In this document: positions 22,201-31,600 of the stretch, piece by piece
How the letters are laid out: every line of letters begins with the position of its first letter
How positions within the stretch are numbered: the stretch's first letter is position 1
Translations under genes and position numbers: made by a program
Notes under the pieces: model-generated
Told to the model about the DNA's origin: nothing
Seen by the model: only the letters and a program-made list of their open reading frames with translations
Database searches by the model: none
From: Pachyseris speciosa
Lineage: Eukaryota; Cnidaria; Anthozoa; Scleractinia; Pachyseridae
DNA: 64,000 bases
Assembly: GCA_016490735.1 (NCBI GenBank)
Contig: JAEMWC010000219.1
Span: 304,501 to 368,500 of the forward strand
Direction of reading: 5' to 3'

Positions 22201-22669
22201 AGTCATAATCATCCCTGTTGTCTCGCCTGGGCCACTGTTTGCCAAACCTAGTTTTCCAACTAGATTCAGCTGACAGTAGATTATAAAACAGTCTGCACAC
22301 ACACGTCAGCACTCTAAGAGTAAATCTTGCATCAAGGTATGAAAATATCACGAGGATTAGCTCCGGAGGGAGAGCCACAAGTGACCATGAATTTTTTTGA
22401 GTCCTCTGAGGTGTAACAGGACCTCCAACATAACCATTGCAAGCAGCTGCATCTAAATGCCTTGTCAAAGAGTCATCTGGAACAGAGACAGTCAAAGTAC
22501 TATAGTCTTCATGACATGATTTCAGATTGCCTGTGTTTGCAGGATTCTTGCAGCCTTGTGCGTGATGATTACAAGATTTATTTTCATCAAGCGGCTCTTC
22601 ATCTTGAGTTCCACCATTCTGTAAATGTCTAAGACTGTGGTGACATTCTTGAGATCCACTGGTATTCAT
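13056..22669 (-). CDS. FBXW9: FBXW9: F-box and WD-repeat protein (8 exons)
   Basis: The gene was assembled from eight exons: 22669-22191, 20936-20681, 17731-17611, 17214-17120, 16135-15990, 15219-15094, 14125-14027 and 13271-13056. All introns are GT-AG and phases agree except for one lost base in exon 3. The product is about 512 residues, close to the length I recall for the vertebrate protein. An N-terminal low-complexity segment (1-95) precedes an F-box (about 100-143, [19 protein letters not shown]), then WD blades such as [26 protein letters not shown] and [15 protein letters not shown]. The F-box family binds SKP1 and brings substrates to the SCF ubiquitin ligase; the WD propeller is expected to bind the substrate, which is not well defined for FBXW9. 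The conserved HSRPVL-ADD-ISGSEDxTL signature makes FBXW9 more likely than other F-box/WD proteins. The C-terminus is unusual (see exon 8). Confidence 0.9.
13070..13119 (+). repeat. GAAGT pentanucleotide microsatellite
   Basis: Ten units of gaagt. On the minus strand the array lies inside the predicted last coding exon of FBXW9. Confidence 0.95.
14027..14125 (-). CDS. FBXW9: FBXW9 exon 7 (WD blade)
   Basis: Thirty-three codons, phase 0-0, from PYMDLGLG to ACSTDKSIT. The STDKSI motif corresponds to STDKTI of the vertebrate protein. The acceptor is TTTTTAAG and the donor GTGAGC. Confidence 0.85.
15094..15219 (-). CDS. FBXW9: FBXW9 exon 6 (WD blade)
   Basis: Forty-two codons, phase 0-0, with [20 protein letters not shown] in the position of the family's GDNQGLLHVF blade. 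The acceptor is CACCTAG and the donor GTGAGT. Confidence 0.85.
15340..15930. mobile_element. CTGACTTTTCCCTGA-type dispersed repeat in FBXW9 intron 5
   Basis: Several short blocks such as TTCCCGGAC, CCCTGACTTTTCCCTGA and TTTTCCTTGACTATGGGAACCC recur, and inverted relatives lie at 29200-29530 (GTCAGGGAAAAG). The stretch looks like a decayed repeat family. A CTAATAAGCC block (15560-15660) belongs to another family. Confidence 0.5.
15990..16135 (-). CDS. FBXW9: FBXW9 exon 5 (WD blade, signature region)
   Basis: Phase 1 to 0. It encodes [20 protein letters not shown] and [12 protein letters not shown], the strongest match to vertebrate FBXW9 (HSRPVLTLLADDRHIISGSE). The acceptor is TTTCAG and the donor GTACTG. 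Confidence 0.93.
16278..16750. mobile_element. Dispersed repeat with hairpin head, copy 1
   Basis: The left part is a hairpin (AGATTATGACCTCAAGATTT facing its decayed complement). The right part ends GGTAGAATGCTAGAAGATTTATGCT. The same two ends occur at 51724-52205 in better condition. A CAGGGGTTTCA-type element (16426-16604) lies within it. Confidence 0.65.
16893..17072 (+). mobile_element. CAGGG-ended MITE (hAT-like), copy in FBXW9 intron 4
   Basis: It runs from CAGGGATTTCATTGG to TTATTGAAACCCCTG. TACATG stands on both sides (16887-16892 and 17073-17078), an apparent 6-bp target duplication. It ends 48 bp from FBXW9 exon 4. Related copies are at 16426-16604, 19593-20146 and 30787-31137. 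Confidence 0.75.
17120..17214 (-). CDS. FBXW9: FBXW9 exon 4 (WD blade)
   Basis: Ninety-five bp, entering in phase 2 and leaving in phase 1. It encodes [20 protein letters not shown] and KSIVLWDLR, matching the family's SSAVLCLSYLPDILVTGTYD. The acceptor is TTTTTACAG and the donor GTGAGTC. Confidence 0.92.
17243..17300 (+). repeat. AAAT tetranucleotide microsatellite
   Basis: Two runs of AAAT/AAATA repeats separated by gtgatgaaac, just upstream (on the minus strand) of FBXW9 exon 4. Confidence 0.9.
17611..17731 (-). CDS. FBXW9: FBXW9 exon 3, with a 1-base deletion
   Basis: It encodes GWVWCLSS and [14 protein letters not shown], equivalent to GWVWSLAA and [14 protein letters not shown] of the family. 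After the last W the frame breaks and a TGA follows 10 codons later. One additional G in the TGG run (plus strand 17648-17649) restores W-D-L-Q-G and brings the exon end into phase 2, exactly what exon 4 requires. The exon is 121 bp where 122 are expected. Either the sequence lost a base of a GGG run or this allele is damaged. Confidence 0.88.
17852..18344. mobile_element. GAGGCC-ended MITE, copy 2, carrying a nested MITE
   Basis: The ends are GAGGCCTTCCAAGGGGTGG and CTTGGAAGGCCTC. TATGTA flanks both sides exactly (17846-17851 and 18345-18350), a 6-bp target duplication. The interior is interrupted by the MITE at 17926-18251. Confidence 0.85.
17926..18251. mobile_element. MITE with CATCGGCTTCCCCG-type ends, copy 2
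   Basis: It begins CACATATCATCGGCTTTCCCG and ends GGGGAAGCTGATGACATGTG. It shares its ends and GGGAGATATGTGG-type interior with 6126-6445, in the opposite orientation, and lies inside a GAGGCC-ended MITE. Confidence 0.85.
18352..19592. other. FBXW9 intron 2 stretch with inverted CGTAGTCGTTTTTAGGGGA repeat
   Basis: Bases about 18390-18490 and 19376-19460 are inverted copies of one another (CCCACGTAGTCGTTTTTAGG faces CCTAAAAATGACTGCGTGGG). They bracket about 900 bp in which nothing else is recognised. This suggests a longer inverted-repeat element of about 1.1 kb. Confidence 0.55.
19593..20146 (-). mobile_element. CAGGGGTTTCA-ended MITE split by a TTAA MITE
   Basis: The ends are CAGGGGTTTCAATAAAAT and GCTTATTGAAACCACTG. 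Flanking aatag on both sides fits a 5-6-bp duplication. The middle is occupied by the TTAA-flanked MITE at 19677-20057. Confidence 0.75.
19677..20057. mobile_element. TTAA-flanked MITE, family GGTGACTC
   Basis: The ends are TTAAGGTGACTCACATAGG and the near complement ending GGGAGCCACCTTAA. The subterminal TTTCCAGCA faces TGCTAGAAA. TTAA on both sides fits piggyBac/Kolobok-type target choice. It is nested inside another MITE. Confidence 0.85.
20681..20936 (-). CDS. FBXW9: FBXW9 exon 2 (linker and first WD blade)
   Basis: 256 bp, entering in phase 2 (a serine codon completed by T) and leaving in phase 0. It encodes [18 protein letters not shown] and [15 protein letters not shown], equivalent to CLSGSRDRNVNLWDL in the family. 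The acceptor is TTTTTTCCACAG and the donor GTTGGT. Confidence 0.9.
20971..21146. repeat. ~176-bp near-perfect palindrome
   Basis: CAGACAAAAATACTTCTTTG on the left mirrors CAAAGAAGTATTTTTGTCCG on the right, with matched TAAGACTTCTCCTAAATATA arms and a central ACTCGAGT. A TA microsatellite lies in the left arm. It ends about 35 bp upstream of FBXW9 exon 2. Confidence 0.9.
21595..22100. repeat. ~62-65-bp minisatellite interrupted by a SINE
   Basis: Units with TTCATACTGGGTGxxCTGTGA and GGACCAGCATCCC occur about five times, at 21610-21745 and 21945-22100. The truncated SINE (21829-21955) lies between the two blocks. A similar unit appears at about 50100-50165 in the ABCA gene. Confidence 0.75.
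21829..21955 (-). mobile_element. SINE family A, 3' fragment
   Basis: Tail repeats ATCAA, then TGTTGGTTTTTGGCGAGAGG and the conserved GGAGTACCCGGAGAAAAACC body. The tRNA-like head is missing. An AAT run (21757-21778) and GTGGCTCTTC lie beyond the tail, as they do at 61260-61310. Confidence 0.85.
22191..22669 (-). CDS. FBXW9: FBXW9 exon 1 (coding part, F-box)
   Basis: The chosen start is the ATG at 22669, beginning [10 protein letters not shown]. The reading frame is open upstream to a good acceptor (TTCTGTTTCAG at 22733-22743), so the exon probably starts at 22732 and the true start could lie in an unseen upstream exon. The F-box [19 protein letters not shown] and the [13 protein letters not shown] stretch lie at about residues 100-150. 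The donor is GTTTGT, phase 2. Confidence 0.85.
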
Positions 22670-23784
22670 TATTAGAAATGGCTTCAAAATATAAGATGCA
22701 ATGCAAATAAGAAGAGCAGCAACAACTCTTAGCTGAAACAGAATGGAAAAAAAGAAACAGTTAGTGAGAAAATCCTGCAAAAATTTATCCCACTAAAAAC
22801 CCATGCATATTGACAAAATGATATCAATTTTCTGCTAGTGTTATACAAATTAACTTTAACAAGTCAATTTAATCCCAGTACAAATTTATACTCACCCTAG
22901 CCTCCTTCACTTCCACTGTTTGTGTCGGTCCTATCAGGGCTCGACACTAACTTTTGACACCACTTTCCACTTTGGAAAGCAGATTTCAAAATGACCTTCC
23001 ACCTCAAAGTTTTACTTTCCAAAATGGATTACAGTATCATAGTTGCTAACCACAATGTTTTTCTTATCATGTCTCATTGATAGTATTTTTCATTTGTCTG
23101 TGTAAAACTGAACCAAAATAGACTCAGGACCGACACAAACAATAGGACCAACACAAACAACAGCTGTGAACGAGGCTATACTCACCCCTGTTTAAGATAT
23201 TTATTCCTGGAATTAATGATTATCCAGACATCAATGTTAATATAGGCTCACCAAATGAAATAGGTGTTTTTCTAGCTACACAGCGTTTCCACAACATGTT
23301 AATTTTGCTATTTAGAAACAATCACAAATTAAATTAAAGTGACATGAACAATAATGGTGTCGCAAACATAACATGATGCAAAAGTTAGGTGACTGGCACA
23401 TTAATTAATCAATAATCAAGAAAGAATGAGTTTATTATAAGCAATGAAATGATTAGAAAATCATATTAGCATTAGCATTAGCATTTTAAGTTTTCTTTCA
23501 TAGTTAAGTAAAATATCAATGTTAGGAATCCTATTACAGTAAAAAACAAATCATTCAATTACCGGTAGATGCTGCAAGGGAAACATTTCAGTAGGCTTAG
23601 GGTATAAATTACAACTGTAATTAACAACAGCGACTAGCTAGATCTAGCTGTGGCTGGAACCAGTTTCGGAGGCTTCTTGTTCTAGTTCTTTCATGGCTAG
23701 AAGTTGGAATGAAGCCCGAGATTGGTGTTGGAATAAGAAGAAAATATCAAATTTTTTTATTAATAGATTAATTTAATTTATTCA

Positions 23785-23935
23785 CTTCATGTGATACCTT
23801 GCAACAGTTTGTGACACCTTCTGACAAAATATTTGTGACACTATGAGACCTTGTGTCACATTGCGATACCCTTTGGCAGTAATTGTGACATTACTGCATT
23901 GTGTGGTACCTTGCGACAGAGTGTGAAAATTTGCT
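23785..23935. repeat. Degenerate GTGACACCTT-type repeat
   Basis: Variants of GTGATACCTTGCRACA, TTTGTGACACCTT and TTGTGTCACATTG follow one another at irregular 20-40 bp spacing. Confidence 0.6.
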
Positions 23936-24339
23936 TGTGGCACTGTTTGAAGCTGTTGGATACCATATTTTTGTGATGATGCCTTGCTAGAATACGATAT
24001 TTTATGATACAGGGAATTTTTCAAATAAGGGGATTTCTTATGTTAAATATTAACTGTCAAGACAAGTTTGCATGTAATTAAGTTCTCTTTCCCCCTGTAC
24101 TATACCCCTATGCAACAGCCACCCCTATGCCTTCTAGACAAAAAAGTCAACTGCCACTTTTCAAAGGAATGCCTTGCCAACCATAAGACAATATTGCAAA
24201 ATGATTTTTTTGTTTTGTTTATCCTCTCTTATTATAAGTTATGTCATTATTAGTCATTTGGTTTGCTGATTGTTTCTTAATGAACTTAATTACATGACTG
24301 GCTCTTTCAGCAATCAAGATGAATCAATTCTCTTGCTGT

Positions 24340-24610
24340 GATTGGCTATCCGCGAGGTCAAGATGGAGCCATCTTGATCGCTCGGGATAGCCCGTTCATC
24401 CCGCGTTTTTTGTCATTTCATAGCGTCCTTTGAGTCATATAATAAATCCTTTATCGACCAAGCTTGTTCGGTCAAGATGGCGGAATATTGGCCTCGTTCT
24501 ATTTTTTTTTGCGTTTTTAGGGACCTCGACTTCGTCTCGGTCCATAAACACGCAAAAAAAAAAAGAACGACGCCAATATCCCGCCATCTTGACCTCACGC
24601 TAATGGCCAA
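24340..24610. repeat. Foldbacks with GGTCAAGATGGCGG arms
   Basis: GGTCAAGATGGCGG (24470) faces CCGCCATCTTGACC (24594), with matched ATATTGG/CCAATAT and GAACGA blocks. The apex is CTCGACTTCGTCTCGG (24525-24540), identical to the apex at 3454-3469. A second small hairpin with CAAGATGGAGCCATCTTG lies at 24358-24377. Confidence 0.85.
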
Positions 24611-25562
24611 TAACCCATATGTATAGTCTCTAGACTGCAAGGATCAATAAATATGTATATAAGTTCTCTGTCAATGAAATTTGGCAGTCCTTCAAATTGG
24701 AATGAAATATGAACATGTGGTTATCCAGCTCCATCACAAATTCCACGGGATAATGAATCGTAGGCTGCATAACAACCGAAAACGAATTCAACATTGCATG
24801 CTGCTCAGTTGTGTGGCTGCAAATCGAGCCTTGGTTTCAGCTGGTTTTTGAGAAAGGTTTCTCACGGATCAAAGAGACCTACCTTTCTGATATTGTCAAG
24901 ACGATTTCCTGCAATCTAAATCTATTGAAAGCTCTATTTAAGGAGAAAAACAAAGGCATTTGAAACACAAAAGCAACAAAATACTTTTCACCTGTTTCGT
25001 GATAATGACAGGCCTTGCAAAAAAAACAAAAACGCGAGTCCTGGTGACGGGTGAATTTACCGAATATTTACGAAGTCTGCACGAAAACTAATTTTGCATT
25101 GACAAAATGTCCGAGCACTGACGATTATTTGAACGAAGTTTGACGAAAAATACGTCATCGGCAAACATGACAAAGCAGTCCCAGGTCATGCTCCATTTAT
25201 CCCGTAAACAAGAGCGTCGGCCACAGAACAAGGAAACTACTGTTGCTGCGTTTGACACCGTGGAAAGTTCTTCACGTAAGATTGACTAGCTTTCTTTGCG
25301 GATTCTTTGTGTGATTTTTACAGGAAGAGAAGAGATTCTTAAAGATCTAGAATACAGCCCCGTGAAGCTAAAAAACTTGGGATAGCGAGCGCATGGAGGA
25401 AAGGAGATAATAAATTTCGTGATAAAGAGTTTTAGCGCTGCCTGTTGCGTTCCCTCTGCTAGAGCCAGGTGAGTGTCCCAAGTTGACATTTCCTTTTCAC
25501 TTTCTTTACCATTTCACTTTCTCTTTTAAAGATCAGGCTTCAATTTTTGTATTTATTTTCAG

Positions 25563-25687
25563 CAGTCTGTGAGGCAAAAATCGGCCTTGACTCAAGCATT
25601 CAAGGCCCATAAATTTCCACAATGAAGTTATTCGACCAGCTGAAGTTGCTTGTATGGAAAAACTTTTCGCTTCGGAAACGGCAACAC
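25563..25687 (+). CDS. ABCA1-like: ABCA exon 1 (start codon 25622)
   Basis: The acceptor TTTTCAG precedes 59 bp of leader. The start context is CACAATGA, with A at -3. The 22 codons read [20 protein letters not shown] then QH, parallel to the LRLLLWKNLTFRRRQ start of ABCA1. The donor is GTGAGT, phase 0. Confidence 0.92.
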
Positions 25688-28600
25688 GTGAGTAACTGCG
25701 CTCTATATTTTTATCGTCTCCTTATTTGTCAGGCAGTCGCTGATTTCATTTTCACTCTGATAATTTTTCTTTCGAACTTGTTTTCTTTGGAGCAGCTGCT
25801 GCTAGGAAAGCTGACAGGTACCTGTGGGTCAACCGGTCTTCTTTGTCCGTCTGGGTCCTGTCTTGTGTGAAAATCTCGCCGGGTTTGCGAATAAAATCTT
25901 TCTTTCTCTCGATGAATCCTTTCTCCCATTATCTTTTACACCAAGAGAGAAGATGAAATCGCTATCTTGTTTCAGCATCTCCACGTGTAAGTCAATAACT
26001 GAGGCTTTTAAGATGGTGTTTTCGTGAAAGAAGCTATTGTAGCGCAATTTGCGCGCTGTGGATCTTTTTCGAGACGTTGTTTTGACCTAAAGTTCTAAAC
26101 AAGTTTGCGCCTTTACTATTGTCTTTTTAAAATTAATCTGCGCAATTAGAAGTTTTTAAAATTCCATTTTGTACGTGCGAAGTTTATTACTTTGATTCAA
26201 AAGAAACGTTTGAATACGAATTTTCCGTAATTCCTGACCTCGCAAGGAGAACGACTTCCCTTGGTCGATGACGTAACATTTTCCCTCTGACGTTAAATTC
26301 TCTGTAAACCCACTTTGCCCACGTTAAAATGTTTAACTATAAATGCGATTGCTTGGTAACTAATGTAGATTATACAGAAACAAATTTACGATTCTCGTTA
26401 GAGCAGTCACAATTTACATTGTAGCTCACTTTACCATCATTGTACTTCCGACATGAAATATAAAGGTCTTTTTGTTAACATCCGAGCTTTTAGCTTCTTA
26501 AAAACTTGCAATTAAAAAACCTTGAAATACATAATTCTTCATAAGAAACTTCTTCAATTTTGGACATGCTTATTCCCACGGATTTCGTTGTTCTTAGCCG
26601 ATTACTCATAATCTGTAACTTTTAATACATGTTGATTTTGGTGAATTTTTTTTCGCCGGTGTGCACAATATCAAGTCTTAGTTACATTATAAACTTAAGG
26701 AAAAAACAGACTTGATGTTGGAAGGCACATGACTGGACAAAATTATCAAAATTGTAGTTTGCATTTTGGCAGAAGCATGGCATTCTATTCATTAATTAGC
26801 TCTTGAAAAGATAATCAGATGATTTCAAGTTTTGGGATATTATGGCCACTTGCTTCCTTAAAAAAATTCTTATTTTTTTATTTATTTGGTACTAGCATGG
26901 AGTAACTGAAATTGGTAATAATATTTTCAGAAAGTCTTAGCCAGCTGCTATAAGTAATGTTTATAAATTATTATTAATAATGTGGGATCTCCTAAATTTA
27001 AAAATACACTGTATATATTTCTTTGAATCTTTTGAGAGTTTCTGCGAAAAATAATATGAATAAGTACAAACAGTTCTTTAATTTATAGTTTACTCTCTTT
27101 ACTTAGTATGAGGGATAATTTAATGTTCCATTAATTAAGAAAAAGATAACAGATGGACTAATTGGACGGTTTGTCGTCTTCCATCTTACCTTACAAGTTT
27201 GGCCGGATTAAATTACTGAAATTTTCACCTCCAAATCAAATTCATTTTGATGCGTTATCTGATATACATATCTGATCAAATTACCAGTATGTTACCTAGG
27301 GTCATTTAACTTTCCTTCCCATCATGGGAGTGAATTGCTTGGCATGTTTGAATACAAACTTATAAAAGAAAACTTTTCTTGCAGCTGGACTCAAACTCAG
27401 TATTGGAATACTGTATTACTTGAACAGTAGGAAACACTACTGAAATGCAGCTTAATCGTTATTTGGTTCATTTTTGAATTTAACTTTGTTTTAAGCATTA
27501 AAATTTAACCATTTTGCGCATGTATACGTGTATATATTATTGGTAGAGAAGATACATGTCAAGAAAATATCTTTGTGTATACGTGTATATATTATTGGTA
27601 GAGAAGATACATGTCAAGAAAATATCTTTGGGTCCGGAACACAAGGATTATGCATTTAATTGGATTTCTATATTTATATACTGTATTTATTTGACTATAA
27701 GCCAAGCGATTTTGCCATTAAATTAAACCACCGAGTGTAAATTTTTCCACCAGAGAAGGGGGTTCGGCTTATAGCCGATAATTTTCAGGGGAAAAAGGTT
27801 TAAAGACCCAAAGACATCAATAAAAATGAGAGTTTTCTATGTTATCATTGACTTTTGTATATGTGGTGGCTCGTAAAAGGAGCCATTTGCTAGTTTTGCT
27901 TCAAGGAAGCTTTCATCAGTCATCGTTGACATCGCACTTAACCTGTTTGTTGCTTCACATACCCTACTATAAGCTTGTTATCTCCACAGAAGTCGTCACA
28001 TTTCCTGTGAATTATTTGGGTCTACTTTGTGATGTTATTTGTGGAAGAAATTCTTCAATAAACTGAGCAAAACCATCCTGTTTCTGCTTTTGGGATCAAG
28101 CACAACTGAGCGTGACTCAAAGCACGTTGCTGGCTTGGTAACCTCTCGCTCACCTAGCCTGCCAGGTCATACAAGATGGCGGGTCGTTTACAACTTCAAT
28201 CTTTTGTGTTTTGGAAGTGTTTCGAGTTTTTTGGCATAAAAAGGTTCCGAACATTTCGAGTTTTTTGGCATAAAAAGGTTCTGCGATACCGGTGCAGTGC
28301 TCTACCAACTGAGCTAACAAGCCAAATGGGAGCTGGTCATTTTTTTTTTCAGTAACCATAACAATCATTCAAATCTTCCTTATGTAATCTGCGGTTCAAA
28401 TATATGAATTTCATATATTCAGACTCATTGATGGTTTTGCTTGCATTGTTTTCAGTTGAGAAATCTTGTGGAGATAATATGGCCACTGGTTCTATTCATT
28501 ATCCTTGTTGCAGTGCGGAGTAAGGACAAGTATGGTGCCTCAAATATTCCTAATGGTTAGTTGACAAGATTACTAATGACACACTAGCAGTTTCTGTAGT

Positions 28601-31600
28601 TATAAATGGGCACCAGTTGCAAAATACAGTGGGCAATGCTCCATTGGACTGGGGAGAGCAGGGTTGGCGCAGTGGTGAGAGCGCCCGCCTTCCACCAATG
28701 TGGCCCAGGTTCAATTCCCAGACTCAGCGTCATAAGTGGGTTGAGTCCGTTGGTTCTCTACTCTGCTCCAAGAGGTTTCTTTGCAGGTACTCAAGTTTTC
28801 CCTTTCCCCAAAAACCATCGTTAAATTGTTTTTGGTTTGATTCTAGTTATTCTTGTAATTATTGCAAATTTTATTTTAAATTTGTTGTACTCAAGAATTT
28901 AATCTTTTCTCTTACGTGTATCATCAGCCATTTATAGACCAAGGGCTCTCCCATCCGCTGGTGCTTTTCCATTTGTGAGGTCATTTTTGTGTGATTACAA
29001 AAGTACAAAGACAGAAGATCCAGAGGAGCGCTGTTTAATGGATTACCAAATCTAAGAGGCTCCAGGTATTGGAAGCCTTTAGAATATGGTTTTTAACATT
29101 TAGTGAAACCAGTGATAATTTATTATTTTAATATGACTGCCTAATGTTGCAGTATCTTTTTATGACAAGGGCATTTTTTGTGTAGAGCTCAGGAGTGTAC
29201 TGTTTACAGCATTGCCACAGTCAGTCAAGTCAGGGAATTGTGCATCAAGTCAGGGAAATTCTGAGTTTTGCTTAATTGAAAGTCAGGGAAAAGCCGAAAT
29301 TTTACTTTTGGCTAGCTATTAAGTTTGTGAAAGATCTAGCTTCCTTGTTGGTAAATTTATGTATGTTGTTTCAAAACATTCCTGAACAGTCTACAAAACA
29401 ACTGATTTCTTAGTGATTTCTCTGACTTCATTATTGCTGCCTGTATTGCCCAAAATTAATTTTGTCTTGAAAGGTCAGTGAAAAGTCAGGAAAAATACGT
29501 GTACCAGGAATATAATTTTCTATCCCAATGAGTACCAACCCTGTGCTAGCATATTTCACTTTAAGTAGTTAGATTGGATCTATAGCTGGCATTTAATAGT
29601 GGTTGGAGAATAGGTTGCTTAATTGTTCCATTATTCCTCAAAAAGAAACTTGTACATAGGTATACTTCAGCTTTCCTTCCATGTCAAAAAACCAACAATA
29701 TAGAATTACAAATTACAGTCCAGTTCATAATATTGCTCCTTCATCTACCGGTAGTTAACAAGGTTTCAATAAAAACAGCTTTTAACGTTGGCATTTTTGT
29801 TACGTTGTAGTTTTGGCCGACTATTTGAAGATGCCCTGCCCCTCATGGTCAACAGCTCCAGGTATTGGAAGCCTTTAGAATATGATTTTTAACATTTAGT
29901 GAAACCAGTGATAATTTATTATTTTAATATGACTGCCTAATGTTGCAGTATCTTTTTATGACAAGGGCATTTTTTGTGTAGAGCTCAGGAGTGTACTGTT
30001 TACAGCATTGCCACAGTCAGTCAAGTCAGGAAATGTGCATCAAGTCAGGGAAATTCTAAGTTTTGCTTAATTGAAAGTCAGGGAAAAGCCGAAATTTTAC
30101 TTTTGGCTAGCTATTAAGTTTGTGAAAGATCTAGCTTCCTTGTTGGTAAATTTATTATGTTGTTTCAAAACATTCCTGAACAGTCTGCAAAACAACTGAT
30201 TTCTTAGTGATTTCTCTGACTTCATTATTGCTGCCTGTATTGCCCAAAAATTAATTTTGTCTTGAAAGGTCAGTGAAAAGTCAGGGAAATACATGATGTG
30301 TACCAGAAAATATAATTTTTCTATCCCAATGAGTACCAACCCTGTGCTAGCATATTTCACTTTAAGTAGTTAGATTGGATAAGCTGGCATTTAATAGTGG
30401 TTGGAGAATAGGTTGCTTAATTGTTCCATTATTTCCTCAAAACAGAAACTTGTACATAGGTATACTTCAGCTTTCCTTCCATGTCAAAAAACCAACAATA
30501 TAGAATTACAAATTACAGTCCAGTTCATAATATTGCTCCTTCATCTACCGGTAGTTAACAAGGTTTAATAAAAACAGCTTTTAACGTTGGCATTTTTGTT
30601 ACGTTGTAGTTTTGGCCGACTATTTGAAGATGCCCTGCCCCTCATGCTCAACAGCAGCCTCAGAGAACGGATTCTGAGAATTAATTCAGACAGAAACAGA
30701 CTTTTAGCAGATCAACAAGCTTGGACACGCTTGATGCGCTACTCAAATGGTTCTTTCCAATGGCGTGGATACAATTTGTCAGGTACCAGGGGTTTTAATA
30801 AGTTTTGAAATAACCTTGTGAACTGACTAAAGTAGGTGGCGACCTAATGAATTTTTTAATAATTTGAGTGAGCCCGGCGAGTAGTCTATCGAGGAATCAG
30901 TCAAGCAGCAAGCTCATTAGTTTCTTGATTCTTGTGAGTCTCGTTTGTTGTCTCGATTCTTGATAGTTGTCTTGATGCTTGATCCTCGGTTCTCACACGA
31001 ATCGAGGATTGAGTCGAGAATCGAGACTCGAAAGAGACTGTCAACTTACTTTTGCCTGGTACTGTAGGCGCGGTAAGAGGTAAATTCTGGCAAAGTAGGC
31101 GGCGATTTTCGCTGTTGCCGGCTTTATGAAACACCTGAGGTGCATTAGTTTGGAATGCTGTTTTTGAAATGAGTGGATTAAAGTGGAACCCCACTCTATG
31201 GACACCCGCTTATGGACAGGCTTAAAAAAGTATCAAAAAATTATTTTCTCTTGAATTAACCCACTTAATACAGTCACCTGGTTAATGTGGGCACTTTGGC
31301 ATGTCCCTATGGTGTCTTGTATTAACATGTTTCCTCTGTATTTAGTTATGGATTGTGTACTTATCTGGTTGCATTCAAATTAAGTTGATCATTCCTTCAA
31401 TGCATTGTGACTTGATTAATGACAAGTCCTGTCTGCAATTTATGTTAATGTCATTTACTTCTGATCATGTATTCTGAAATCTGTGACATAGAACTCAGAT
31501 TTGAATCAAAGTTTGACTTTTTTTGTCCATGGTTTTATTATTTTGACACAGTGGCAAGCAAAAGCAAAAAGAAGCAATATTCAAACCATGCATGTATTTC

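Larger units (their letters stand above)
22733..25562. promoter_or_regulatory. Divergent intergenic region between FBXW9 and ABCA gene
   Basis: The two coding starts are about 2.95 kb apart and point away from each other, so control elements may be shared. No TATA box or CpG-island-like block can be assigned with confidence. A probable 5' untranslated exon of the ABCA gene ends at 25468 (CCAG then GTGAGT) and joins the exon starting at 25563 (TTTTCAG). The region also holds a CTTGCGACA/GTGACAC-rich block (23780-24010) and foldbacks at 24340-24600. Confidence 0.5.
25688..28455 (+). other. ABCA intron 1
   Basis: 2.77 kb of AT-rich sequence. The only structure seen is a two-copy direct repeat of about 53 bp (27530-27632) and, near the 3' end, a duplicated TTTCGAGTTTTTTGGCATAA segment (28218-28281) next to a SINE B head. 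Confidence 0.7.

Noticed and set aside
23641..23694. Short minus-strand frame MKELEQEASETG as a possible first FBXW9 exon
   Set aside because: The only nearby GT would leave one base and break the frame into the exon starting at 22732; it also meets a stop after 16 codons.
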